NCBI RefSeq assembly: GCF_052114085.1
Contig: NZ_JBFREB010000001.1
Location: 1,302,001 to 1,366,000 of the forward strand
DNA: 64,000 nucleotides
Reading direction: 5' to 3'
DNA from: Leifsonia sp052114085
GTDB lineage: Bacteria; Actinomycetota; Actinomycetes; Actinomycetales; Microbacteriaceae
Positions 1 to 8,336 of this stretch are shown here, one piece after another (the stretch's first letter is position 1; each line of letters opens with the position of its first letter). The notes below the pieces were generated by a model that was given only the letters and a program-made list of their open reading frames with translations, had not been told where the DNA came from and ran no database searches. The position numbers and the translations under genes are program-made.

Positions 1-1141
1 GTGCGGGGATGCCGTCGCTCAGCTGCTGGACGCCGGTCGCGAACCCGGCTGCGCCTTCCGCCGACTGGGAGGCGCCGGAGGCGAGCTGCTGCGCGCCCGC
101 CGACGACTGGGCGACCCCGCCCGTGTACTTGCCCAGCTGCGACGCGAAGGTGCCGGCTCCCGAGGCGACGCCAGCGCTGTAGGCCTGGGCCGTGTTGAGG
201 TTCACCAGCTGATCGCTGAGTGTCTGGCAGAGTGCGGCGAGTTTCGGATCGACGATGGGCGGCGCGCAGTTCTGCGCTGTGGCGGCATTGATCGCAGAAG
301 TCGCGGGAGTGAGAGCCGACGACGCGGCTGCGGCTGAGCCCGCGAGCTGCTGCGCGCCCTGGTCGAGGGCCGGTCCGCTCGCAGACAGCTGCTGAAGCCC
401 ACTCGCCAGCCCGGACGTGCCGTCCGAGAGCTGCGAGACCCCGCCCGCGAGCGACGACGCGCCGGTCGCCAGCTGCGCCGCACCGTCGGCGAGCTGGTGC
501 GTCCCGCTCGCCAGCTGCGTGAGTCCGCCGGTCAGCTGATCGGCACCGGTCGCCGCCTTGCCCAGCTGCTCGCCGAGCGTGTTGAACCCGACATACACGT
601 TCGCGATGTACGTCGACGTGAGCTGCTTGTTCAGAACCGAGGTCGCTGTGGTGGTGACCGCCTGGCTGATGGCCGGGTCCACCAGTTTCGACTCGGGACT
701 CGTGCGCACGTCGATGGTCGCCTGGGTCGCGTCGGAGGCCGCGCCGGCCGTCGAGGTCGCCGCCTTCGAGAAGTTCTCCGGGATGGTGACCACGGAGACG
801 TACTCGCCGCTCGCGGCTCCCTTGTCGGCATCCTTCTTATCGGTCAGTACCCAGCTGAAGTTGTCGTTCTTGGCGTCGAGGAGGCCGGCCGCCAGCTGTC
901 GGCCGAGGGGAACGGTCTGGCCGTTGAGCTTGATCGGCTGGTCGAGGTTGACAACAGCCGCCTTCACGTCGTGGAGACGCTCGGTGGGGTTCCAGAGCGC
1001 CCAGACGAGCAGGCCGCCGATGACGATCGGGACCAGGAGGATGCCGAGGATGGTGAGCCAGGTGATGCGCTTGTCCGAGCGCATCCGCTCGAGCGAGAAG
1101 AGCGAACCCGGGCGGCGCAGGGGAGAGGGTGGCGTGTTCAT
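1..1141 (-). CDS. YhgE/Pip family membrane protein (3' end cut)
   Basis: The reading frame starts at ATG 1141 (MNTPPSPLRR...) and stays open to base 1, so the C-terminal part lies outside the window. The N-terminus has one membrane segment (roughly residues 24-44, ILGILLVPIVIGGLLVWALW), then an extracellular domain with many short repeats of the type ASGxxQLAxGA. This layout is typical of the YhgE/Pip (phage infection protein / ESX-exporter-like) family, which has one N-terminal and several C-terminal membrane helices. The start codon overlaps the stop of the MMPL gene by one base (TGATG), so the two are translationally coupled and probably act together at the membrane. The substrate is unknown. 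The family call is firm; the function is not. Confidence 0.85.
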   Translation of the reverse strand, partial: MNTPPSPLRRPGSLFSLERMRSDKRITWLTILGILLVPIVIGGLLVWALWNPTERLHDVKAAVVNLDQPIKLNGQTVPLGRQLAAGLLDAKNDNFSWVLTDKKDADKGAASGEYVSVVTIPENFSKAATSTAGAASDATQATIDVRTSPESKLVDPAISQAVTTTATSVLNKQLTSTYIANVYVGFNTLGEQLGKAATGADQLTGGLTQLASGTHQLADGAAQLATGASSLAGGVSQLSDGTSGLASGLQQLSASGPALDQGAQQLAGSAAAASSALTPATSAINAATAQNCAPPIVDPKLAALCQTLSDQLVNLNTAQAYSAGVASGAGTFASQLGKYTGGVAQSSAGAQQLASGASQSAEGAAGFATGVQQLSDGIPA

Positions 1142-4041
1142 CAGGCGTTGGCCTTCTCGAGGTGGGCGCCGTGCTCGGCGCGGTCGGTGTCGGAGGGATC
1201 GGACGCGGCGAGCGCGCGCGGCCCCCGCGGCTCGTCGTCCAGGTCGACGGCGGTCGTCTCGACGCTGGACGGCAGCAGGTCGTCGAGGCCGGAGGGCTCG
1301 ACGCAACTCACGACGAGCGCGAACGGCCGCTCCTCGACCCGGGCCCGGCTGAGTGCGGCGGTGAGTTCGCCGTGGATGCGGCGGCGCTCGACCGGGTCGG
1401 TGACGGAATCGACGGCGTCGAGCGCGAGCAGCTGCGGCCGGCCGTCCAGCGCTCGGCGGATGTCTTCGACCGGGGTCTCGGAGCGATCGAGCCGGACGAC
1501 CGACGTTCGCGAGCGAACGGCCGATCCGCGGGTCGGGAGCACGAAGCCCGCGACCTTGACGGTCCCGCCGTCGAGGTGCGTGCGCCCGGTGATCGCCATG
1601 AGGAGGGCGAGCGAGGCCGTCCGGTCGCCGCCGTGGACGACGAGGACCTCGGCGTCGCCGAGTCGGAACGACACGTCGCCGACCAGCCGGCGCTTGCGCG
1701 CGCTGACCGTGAGGCCATCGGCCGCGGCGACGAGGTTCGCTCCCGGCTCTGGCCACTCGGCGAGCTCGAGTTCCTTCTGCAGGCCGTCGCCCTCCACGTC
1801 GAACGAGGGCAGGATGCGGTCGAGCCAGCGCGGCATCCACCAGGCCTTCTCGCCGAGCAGCTGCAACACGGCCGGTACGAGGGTCATCCGGACGAGGAAG
1901 GCGTCGACGAAGACGCCCACCGCGAGTCCCAGCGCAATCGGCTTGATGGAGGCGTCGCCTTCCGGCACGAACGCGGCGAACACCGAGATCATGATGATCG
2001 CGGCGGCGGTGACCACCTTCGCCGAGCCGACGAAACCGCTCTGGATCGCGCGTCGCGCGTTTCCGCCGTGGACGTAGTCCTCGCGGATCCGGCTGACGAG
2101 GAACACTTCGTAGTCCATCGCCAGGCCGAAGAGCACGCCCATCAGGATGATCGGCATGAACGAGATGATCGGGCCTGTCTTATCGACGTGGAGTGCATCC
2201 GCGAACCACCCCCATTCGAACACGACCGTCACCGCGCCGAACGCCGCGCCCACCGAGAGCAGGTAGCCGAGAGCCGCCTTGATCGGAACCGCGATGGACC
2301 GGAACACCATCGTCAGCAGGATGAGGGACAGGCCGACGACGAGAATGCCGAACGGCAGCAGAGCACCGGCCAGGCGCGACGACACGTCGATCTGAGCCGC
2401 CGTGTTGCCGGTGACCTTGAGGTCGACGCCGTATTCGTCGAGGAAGTGCTGGTGCTTCGAGCGGATTTCGGCGACCAGGTCCGCGGTCTTCTGGTCGTTC
2501 GGGCCGGTGGTCGGCACGACCTGTACGATTCCGGTGTCGGCGGTCGCGTTCGGTGTAGCGAGCGGCACCGAGGCGACGCCAGGGAGATCGGCGATCTCGT
2601 CGCCGATCTTCTTCATCAGACCGACCGGGTCGGAGCTCTGGATGATCGAGCCGGTGACGATCAGCGGCCCGTTGTAGCCCGGTCCGAAGTGGTCGGAGAC
2701 CAGATCGTAGGCGACGCGGGCCGGGGAGCTCTCGGGCTGCGACCCGGCGTCGGGGAGGGCCAACCGGAGCTGCAGGGCGGGGAGGGCCGCGATCCCGAGG
2801 CCGACGACGACCGCGACCACCGTGATGATCGGGATGCGCGTGACCGTCCGGACCCAGCCTCGGAAGAAGCCCGGCGGGATTTCTGCCGTCGCGGCATGAG
2901 CGAAGTCCGCCGCGGGTGCAGGAGCTGAGGCGGGAGCGGGTGTCTCGGCTGAAGCGCCGGCGGTCTCGGCGGGGGCGTCGGCCTCCCGTCGCTTCGCCGC
3001 GCGAGCAGCCTTCCGGCGACCCGGGGTGAGCCGCGCGCCGGCGAAGCCGAGCAGCGCGGGCGTCAGCGTGAGCGCGATGACCACGGCCACGGCGACCGCC
3101 GCCGAGGCGGCGATGCCCATCGTCGTGAGGAAGGGGATGCCTGCGACCGCGAGTCCGGCGAGTGCGATGATGACGGTGAGCCCGGCGAAGAGCACGGCCG
3201 AGCCGGCCGTGGCGACGGCGCGTGCCGCCGATTCCTCGGGCGGCACTCCCGCCTTCAACTGCCCTTGATGCCTCGAGATGATGAACAGCGAGTAGTCGAT
3301 GCCGACAGCGAGGCCCAGCATCAGGGCAAGCATCGGCGTTGTCGACGAGATCGAGCCGAACAGGGTGGCGATGAAGATCAGGCACATGGAGATCGCCACC
3401 CCGAGGATGGCCGTGAGCAGCGGCATCCCGGCGGCCAGGAACGAACCGAACGTCAGGATCAGTACCACGAGCGCGATGCCGACGCCGAGCAGCTCGATGA
3501 CCGATAGGGTGGGCAGATTCTGCGAGAACAGCTGACCGCCGACGGCCGACTTGGCGCCGTCTGGAAGCGCTTTCGCGAGGTCGGCTCCGGCATCCTTGAC
3601 GGCGGTCTTGGTCTCCGCCGTCACCGTCGTCATCTGGCCCTTCAGCTGGACGGTGATGATGGCCGCCGAACGGTCGTCCGAGATGAGGTTCTTGACCTGC
3701 TTCGAGTAGGGAGAGCTCACGCCGGAGACTCCCGGGATGTCTGTGATGCTGCCGACCGCATCCTCGATCGGCTGCTTGATGTCGCCGTCGTCGACCGTCT
3801 GACCGTCGGGGGCGACGACCACGATCTGAGCCGTCGTACCGCTGACTTGCGGGAATGTGCGGCTGAGCGTGTCGAGCGCCTCTTGCGACTCGGTGCCGGG
3901 GATGCTGAAGCTGTTGTCCGTACCCTGATTGAAGAGGAGGGCGCCGCCGCCGAGAACGGCGAGGAGTCCGATCCAGATGATCACGACGAGCTTGCGAGCG
4001 CGATAGGCCCACCGGCCGACCGAGTACAGGAGCGAGGACAC
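1141..4041 (-). CDS. MMPL/RND-family transporter with C-terminal ABC-like domain
   Basis: A 966-residue polytopic membrane protein of the MMPL class. It starts with an amphipathic segment and TM1 (residues about 8-40), a large external loop, five helices, a second loop and a second helix bundle, about 12 helices in all. MMPL proteins export lipids, glycolipids or drugs using the proton gradient. GTG start at 4041 with GGAG six bases before it. Residues about 769-930 form an unusual tail that reads like an ABC ATPase: a strand LTVSARKRRLVGDVSFRLGD, a Walker-A-like GGDRTAS without the usual GKS/T (about 803-810), and a Walker-B-like LLALDAVD (about 871-878). It probably cannot hydrolyse ATP. 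First gene of the MMPL-YhgE operon, divergent from a TetR gene that likely represses it. Confidence 0.9.
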   Translation of the reverse strand: MSSLLYSVGRWAYRARKLVVIIWIGLLAVLGGGALLFNQGTDNSFSIPGTESQEALDTLSRTFPQVSGTTAQIVVVAPDGQTVDDGDIKQPIEDAVGSITDIPGVSGVSSPYSKQVKNLISDDRSAAIITVQLKGQMTTVTAETKTAVKDAGADLAKALPDGAKSAVGGQLFSQNLPTLSVIELLGVGIALVVLILTFGSFLAAGMPLLTAILGVAISMCLIFIATLFGSISSTTPMLALMLGLAVGIDYSLFIISRHQGQLKAGVPPEESAARAVATAGSAVLFAGLTVIIALAGLAVAGIPFLTTMGIAASAAVAVAVVIALTLTPALLGFAGARLTPGRRKAARAAKRREADAPAETAGASAETPAPASAPAPAADFAHAATAEIPPGFFRGWVRTVTRIPIITVVAVVVGLGIAALPALQLRLALPDAGSQPESSPARVAYDLVSDHFGPGYNGPLIVTGSIIQSSDPVGLMKKIGDEIADLPGVASVPLATPNATADTGIVQVVPTTGPNDQKTADLVAEIRSKHQHFLDEYGVDLKVTGNTAAQIDVSSRLAGALLPFGILVVGLSLILLTMVFRSIAVPIKAALGYLLSVGAAFGAVTVVFEWGWFADALHVDKTGPIISFMPIILMGVLFGLAMDYEVFLVSRIREDYVHGGNARRAIQSGFVGSAKVVTAAAIIMISVFAAFVPEGDASIKPIALGLAVGVFVDAFLVRMTLVPAVLQLLGEKAWWMPRWLDRILPSFDVEGDGLQKELELAEWPEPGANLVAAADGLTVSARKRRLVGDVSFRLGDAEVLVVHGGDRTASLALLMAITGRTHLDGGTVKVAGFVLPTRGSAVRSRTSVVRLDRSETPVEDIRRALDGRPQLLALDAVDSVTDPVERRRIHGELTAALSRARVEERPFALVVSCVEPSGLDDLLPSSVETTAVDLDDEPRGPRALAASDPSDTDRAEHGAHLEKANA

Positions 4042-4084
4042 GGGTTCTCCAGTGGGTGAGTACCGAAAAGGATGGACGAGGTTC

Positions 4085-4133
4085 GATACACCGATGTATC
4101 CGTACAGAACCGTATCGGATACACTGCTGTATC
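4085..4133. promoter_or_regulatory. Two TetR-type operators between MMPL operon and tetR
   Basis: Two copies of the palindrome GATACA-N4-TGTATC lie at 4085-4100 (spacer CCGA) and 4118-4133 (spacer CTGC), centre to centre 33 bp apart, about three helical turns. A further palindrome GTATC-G-GATAC (4112-4122) overlaps the second. They sit in the 119-bp divergent region, so the neighbouring TetR protein probably binds both and controls both directions. The repeats are seen; binding is inferred. Confidence 0.75.
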
Positions 4134-4160
4134 GAAAGTTGAATTCAGGAAGGTTTCAGC

Positions 4161-4823
4161 TTGGAAAGCACGACTCTCAGTGAAGACGCACGCACCGAGT
4201 CCGCGCGCCGTCAGCGCACCCGGGGGCGTCTGCTCGACGCGGCCTTCGACGTCTTCGCCGAGCAGGGCGTCCGCGCGGCCAGCGTCGAGACGATCGCCGA
4301 GGCGGCCGGGTTCACCCGCGGCGCGTTCTACTCCAATTTCTCCAGCAAAGAGGAGCTCTTCTTCGCGCTCATGGATCGCGAGAAGACCATCCGGCTGGAG
4401 CAGTTGAACTCGGGCGTCGCCCAGTTCCTCACGCCTCTCGTGGGAGAGCAGGGAGGCGAACTCGCCGACGAGGACGTCCTCCAGACGATCACGAGGGTCC
4501 TCGAGCTGCAGTCCGACGACCGGCGCTGGTGGCTCGTCCAAGCGGAGTTCCAGTTGATGGCCCTCCGCGACCACGCGATCGCGGCCGACTACCTCCGCTA
4601 CCAGGACGAGTTCTTCGCCGACCTGACCGAGATCGTCGTCGAGGCGCTCACCAGCGCGCGCCGGCGGTTCATCATCGATCCGGAAGAAGGTGTACGGGTC
4701 ATCGCGGAGCTGTGCGCCAACGGCGAGGCGCGGGCGGTGCTCGCCGACGACCAGCGCACCTTCCAGGAGCGGCTCTCCGAATCGGTGCTCGCCATCCTGC
4801 TCGCACTCACCGAGCGAGTGTGA
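4161..4823 (+). CDS. TetR/AcrR family transcriptional regulator
   Basis: A 220-residue regulator. Residues about 17-70 are a TetR helix-turn-helix (TRGRLLDAAFDVFAEQG ... ETIAEAAGFTRGAFYSNFSSKEELF). The remainder is a helical ligand-binding domain, rich in Trp and Leu, with no recognised specificity. Translation probably starts at TTG 4161, preceded by AGGAAGG at 4147-4153 with seven bases between. Divergent from the MMPL-YhgE operon and separated from it by two palindromes, so the likely role is a local repressor released by the compound that the exporter handles. Confidence 0.9.
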   Translation: MESTTLSEDARTESARRQRTRGRLLDAAFDVFAEQGVRAASVETIAEAAGFTRGAFYSNFSSKEELFFALMDREKTIRLEQLNSGVAQFLTPLVGEQGGELADEDVLQTITRVLELQSDDRRWWLVQAEFQLMALRDHAIAADYLRYQDEFFADLTEIVVEALTSARRRFIIDPEEGVRVIAELCANGEARAVLADDQRTFQERLSESVLAILLALTERV

Positions 4824-4858
4824 GCGTTCGCCAAGGCTCGCGGTCTAGTGTCTGAGGG

Positions 4859-5764
4859 ATGCGACCCGAAGCATCCCGAGAGTCCCGCGCGCCGCGCGCT
4901 TCCCGTGTGGTCCGCGCCGTCGCTGTGCTCCTGATGGGTTCCGCGGCGCTCGCGCTGAGCGCATGCTCCGGAGCGCCGAGCAGCGCCGATCAGCCGCGCC
5001 AGGCGGCCACCGCCTCTCCGACGCCCACAGCCGCACCGGACCCGTTCCGCACCGAGCCGCTCACCCCATCCACCCGGTACGTCGCGATCGGCGACTCCTT
5101 CGCGGCCGGGATGGGCGCGGGGGCCGAGCAGGGAAAGTGCCGGCTGAGCGCCAACGCCTATCCCTCCGTCTTCGCGCGGAAGGCGGGCATCGACCTCGTC
5201 GTCAATGCCGCCTGCGCGGGCGCGACCACCTCCGACCTGCTGAAGCATCAGCTCATCGCGCTGGACGACCGCACCGACCTGGTCACCGTCAGCATCGGCG
5301 GGAACGACCTCGGCGTCGCCGCGATCGCCGGCGACTGTGCTGCCGGCAAGGCGGTCGCCTGCCGCAACCAGGTCACCGCGGCGCTGTCCCTCCTGAACGT
5401 GCTGCCCGACCGGCTGGACACCGTCTACAGCGCCGTCGCTCAGGCCGCACCGAACGCGCGCATCGTCGTGACCGGGTACACCTTGCTCTACGACTCGTCG
5501 GACCCGAGTGCACCCGACTTCCAGACCGCGGCAGCCATCAACGCGGCGACCCTCGGGCTGAACGAGGTCATCCGCCAGGCCGTCGAGGAGCAGAGGGCCG
5601 ACGGCAAGGCGATGACCTATCTCCCGGTCGACTTCGCCGGGCACGCGATCGGCGACAGGAAGCCGTGGCTGAACACCACCGGTCCGGACATCTTCCACCC
5701 GACCGCGACGGGCTACGCCGAGTACGCGAGCAGGCTCATACAACTGCTCGGTACGGCGCAGTAA
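4859..5764 (+). CDS. SGNH/GDSL-type hydrolase, lipoprotein
   Basis: A 301-residue exported esterase-like protein. The N-terminus is a lipoprotein signal (Arg-rich, then VAVLLMGSAALALSAC) with lipobox cysteine at residue 36, followed by a Thr/Pro/Ala linker. The SGNH fold shows block I YVAIGDSFAAG (catalytic Ser80), block III SIGGNDLG, and block V DIFHPT (Asp277, His280). Such proteins hydrolyse acyl or acetyl esters outside the cell; the substrate cannot be read from sequence. ATG 4859 is seven bases after TAGTGT (4846-4851), so the message may be leaderless. Not clearly in an operon with otsA, from which it is separated by a C-tract. Confidence 0.88.
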   Translation: MRPEASRESRAPRASRVVRAVAVLLMGSAALALSACSGAPSSADQPRQAATASPTPTAAPDPFRTEPLTPSTRYVAIGDSFAAGMGAGAEQGKCRLSANAYPSVFARKAGIDLVVNAACAGATTSDLLKHQLIALDDRTDLVTVSIGGNDLGVAAIAGDCAAGKAVACRNQVTAALSLLNVLPDRLDTVYSAVAQAAPNARIVVTGYTLLYDSSDPSAPDFQTAAAINAATLGLNEVIRQAVEEQRADGKAMTYLPVDFAGHAIGDRKPWLNTTGPDIFHPTATGYAEYASRLIQLLGTAQ

Positions 5765-5778
5765 CCCCCCCCCCCCCC
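5765..5778. repeat. Homopolymer of 14 C
   Basis: Fourteen consecutive C residues directly follow the TAA stop of the SGNH hydrolase and precede the otsA promoter region. This is the longest mononucleotide run noticed in the window. Such tracts vary in length by slippage and are also prone to sequencing error. Confidence 0.95.
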
Positions 5779-5851
5779 GGAGCCGCCGCAAGGGTCGCTG
5801 GTACCCTGGCTGGTGTTCACGTCCCGACCCCTCCGAGGGAGTTGACCCACC

Positions 5852-7399
5852 ATCACCGCCACACCTGCTCCGACCACCTCCGCGACCGACACTGCGACCG
5901 ACGGCGACACGTACGACCTGATCATCGTGTCCAACCGCCTCCCCGTCGACCGGGTGGTCGACGACAGCGGGAACGCAGACTGGCGGCCTTCGCCCGGCGG
6001 ACTGGTGGCGGCCCTCGAGCCGGTGATGCGATCGCAGGACGGCGTATGGATCGGCTGGGCGGGCGTCTCCGACGAGGAGATCGAGCCGTTCGAGGCCGGC
6101 GGCATCAACATCCTGCCGGTGCCGCTCTCCGAAAAGGAGCTGCAGGAGTACTACGAGGGCTTCTCGAACGACACCCTGTGGCCGCTCTACCACGACGTGA
6201 TCGCGCAGCCGAGCTACCACCGCGAATGGTGGGACTCCTACGTCAAGGTGAACCGGCGGTTCGCCGAGGCCGCCGCGTCGGTCGCCGCCCGGGGAGCGGT
6301 GGTCTGGGTGCACGACTACCAGCTGCAGCTGGTCCCGGCGTTGCTCCGCGAACTCCGCCAGGACCTGGTGATCGGGTTCTTCAACCACATCCCGTTCCCG
6401 CCGTACGGCATCTACTCTCAGCTGCCGTGGCGTCGTCAGATCATCGACGGCCTGCTCGGTGCGGATGTCATCGGCTTCCAGCGTGTCGCGGACGCGGGCA
6501 ACTTCTCCCGCGCGGTGCGGCGGCTGAAGGGCTACGAGACCCGCGGTCCGATCATCGAGGTGCCGATCGACACCGACGACCCGGATGCCGGCTCCCACCG
6601 CCACGTCACCACCGACCGCCGCGGCGGCCTGGTGCGCACGGTGCTGGCGCGCGCCTTCCCGATCTCGATCGACGCCGACCAGTATCAGGACCTCGCCCGG
6701 CGCCCGGACATCCAGGCGCGCGCCCAGGAGATCCGGGAGGAGCTGGGGAACCCCGAGAAGATCATGCTCGGCGTCGACCGGCTGGACTACACCAAGGGGA
6801 TCGGCCACCGGCTGAAGGCGTTCGGCGAGCTGCTGGAGGAGGGCAGCCTCCGCGCGGAGGACGTCACGCTCGTCCAGGTGGCGAGCCCCAGCCGGGAGCG
6901 CGTCGAGACGTACCGCCAGCTGCGCGACGAGATCGAGCTGACGGTCGGACGCATCAACGGCGACTACTCCACCCTCGGCCACACCGCCATCGCCTACCTG
7001 CACCACGGCTATCCGCGCGAGGAGATGGTGGCCCTGTACCTGGCGGCGGACGTCATGCTCGTGACCGCGCTGCGCGACGGGATGAACCTCGTCGCGAAGG
7101 AGTACGTCGCGACCCGCGTCGACGAGGACGGCGTCCTCGTACTCAGCGAGTTCGCCGGTGCGTCCGATGAGTTGCGGCAGGCACTGCTGATCAATCCGCA
7201 CGACATCGAGGGCCTCAAGGAGACCGTCCTGCAGGCGCTGGCGATGCCGAAGCGGGACCGCACTCGACGGATGCGCGCCCTGCGCAAGAAGGTGCTGACG
7301 AACGATGTGGCCCGCTGGTCGGCATCGTTCCTCGACGCCCTCACCCGCGCCGCGCACGGCGACCACCCGCTCCAGGACCCGCCGGTCAACCGGCGCTGA
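5852..7399 (+). CDS. otsA: Trehalose-6-phosphate synthase
   Basis: Glycosyltransferase family 20 enzyme joining a nucleotide-activated glucose to glucose-6-phosphate to give trehalose-6-phosphate. Conserved segments: YDLIIVSNRLPVD at the N-terminus, WVHDYQLQLVPALLR, FFNHIPFPP, GVDRLDYTKGI and ALRDGMNLVAKEY. The start is a problem. The first strand (YDLIIVSNRLPV) requires translation to begin before GTG 5927, yet the frame contains TGA at 5843-5845 and no ATG, GTG or TTG between. The best candidate is ATC 5852, ten bases after GAGGGAG (5835-5841), giving 515 residues. A truncated start at GTG 5927 would give 490 residues but lose part of the first strand. otsB follows after 44 bases, so the pathway is complete. 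The function is certain; the start is not. Confidence 0.9.
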   Translation: MTATPAPTTSATDTATDGDTYDLIIVSNRLPVDRVVDDSGNADWRPSPGGLVAALEPVMRSQDGVWIGWAGVSDEEIEPFEAGGINILPVPLSEKELQEYYEGFSNDTLWPLYHDVIAQPSYHREWWDSYVKVNRRFAEAAASVAARGAVVWVHDYQLQLVPALLRELRQDLVIGFFNHIPFPPYGIYSQLPWRRQIIDGLLGADVIGFQRVADAGNFSRAVRRLKGYETRGPIIEVPIDTDDPDAGSHRHVTTDRRGGLVRTVLARAFPISIDADQYQDLARRPDIQARAQEIREELGNPEKIMLGVDRLDYTKGIGHRLKAFGELLEEGSLRAEDVTLVQVASPSRERVETYRQLRDEIELTVGRINGDYSTLGHTAIAYLHHGYPREEMVALYLAADVMLVTALRDGMNLVAKEYVATRVDEDGVLVLSEFAGASDELRQALLINPHDIEGLKETVLQALAMPKRDRTRRMRALRKKVLTNDVARWSASFLDALTRAAHGDHPLQDPPVNRR

Positions 7400-7443
7400 G
7401 CGCATCCCACTTCTCGTTTTCCGATCTGCATTTCCGAAGGACC

Positions 7444-8265
7444 ATGACCGACACCGCCTCGCACCTCCCGCCCGCCTCCGCCATCGCTCTCGCATCCGCG
7501 CTGCAGAAGCTGGCCACTGAGGAGCGGCTGCTGCTCGCCCTCGACTTCGACGGGACGCTGGCGCCGTTCGTCGACGTCCCGCGCGGCGCCCGCGCGCTGC
7601 CCGAATCGAAGGCAGCACTGGATCGGCTCGAACATCTGCCGAACACCTGGGTGGCATATGTCTCCGGCCGCCCGCTGTCGAGTCTCGAGACGGTGACCGA
7701 GGCCGATGAGGATGCGCTGCTCGTCGGCTCGCACGGCGTGGAGATCCGCTTCGGTCGCGACGGCGTCTCGCTCGATCTGAGCGACGACGAGCGGCGCACG
7801 ATGGAACGGCTGGGGGATGCGCTCCAGGCGCTCGTCGACAGCGTCCCGGACACCAAGCTGGAGACCAAGCCGGTCGGCTTCGGGGTGCATTACCGGCTGG
7901 TGGGCGACCGGGGACCGGAGGTCGTCGCGCGAGCGCGGGAGGCGGCCGCCGGGGTCAGCTCCGCGCTGACGATCCGGGATGGCAAGGACATCATCGAGTT
8001 CTCGGTGCGCGAGGCGCACAAGGGGGACGGGGTCGAACGGCTGCGCGAATACACGCGGGCGACCGCGGTGTTGTTCGCCGGGGACGACGTCACCGACGAG
8101 GACGGCTTCTCGGTGCTGCGACCCGAGCGCGGCGACGTCGGCATCAAGGTCGGGACGGGGGAGACGGCCGCGCAGTACCGCGTGGCCGACGAGCGCGCGA
8201 TAGCGACCCTGCTCGGCCTGCTGGCTCAGGCGCGCGAGGCGCACCTGAAATCGTCCACAGACTGA
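7444..8265 (+). CDS. otsB: Trehalose-6-phosphate phosphatase
   Basis: A 273-residue HAD-fold phosphatase removing phosphate from trehalose-6-phosphate to give free trehalose. HAD motif I is LDFDGTLA (Asp34 nucleophile, Asp36), motif II YVSGRP, and the C-terminal motif LFAGDDVTDEDGF binds the metal. ATG 7444 has GAAGG three bases upstream, which is close. It follows otsA by 44 bases in the same direction and the two form the OtsAB pathway for compatible solute and cell-envelope trehalose. Confidence 0.95.
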   Translation: MTDTASHLPPASAIALASALQKLATEERLLLALDFDGTLAPFVDVPRGARALPESKAALDRLEHLPNTWVAYVSGRPLSSLETVTEADEDALLVGSHGVEIRFGRDGVSLDLSDDERRTMERLGDALQALVDSVPDTKLETKPVGFGVHYRLVGDRGPEVVARAREAAAGVSSALTIRDGKDIIEFSVREAHKGDGVERLREYTRATAVLFAGDDVTDEDGFSVLRPERGDVGIKVGTGETAAQYRVADERAIATLLGLLAQAREAHLKSSTD

Positions 8266-8300
8266 CGCGGCGGGCGGCTCTCCACGGCTTCGGCCACATG

Positions 8301-8336
8301 TTCGGAGCGGCATTCGAGACGTTCTAGAGTTGACCC
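8301..8336 (+). promoter_or_regulatory. ilvD promoter, leaderless type
   Basis: TTCGGA (8301-8306), 18 bases, TAGAGT (8325-8330), then six bases to ATG 8337. No ribosome binding site fits between, so transcription probably starts at or next to the A of the start codon. Confidence 0.6.

Noticed and set aside
497..2077. Open plus-strand frame of 526 codons at the left end
   Set aside because: Antisense to YhgE and MMPL; composition is Arg/Gly/Asp-rich shadow coding and matches no family.
4598..7657. Long minus-strand frame of about 1019 codons opposite tetR, the SGNH gene and otsA
   Set aside because: It lies wholly opposite three well-recognised genes and reads as low-complexity Arg/Val/Asp text, a known artefact of high-GC coding DNA.
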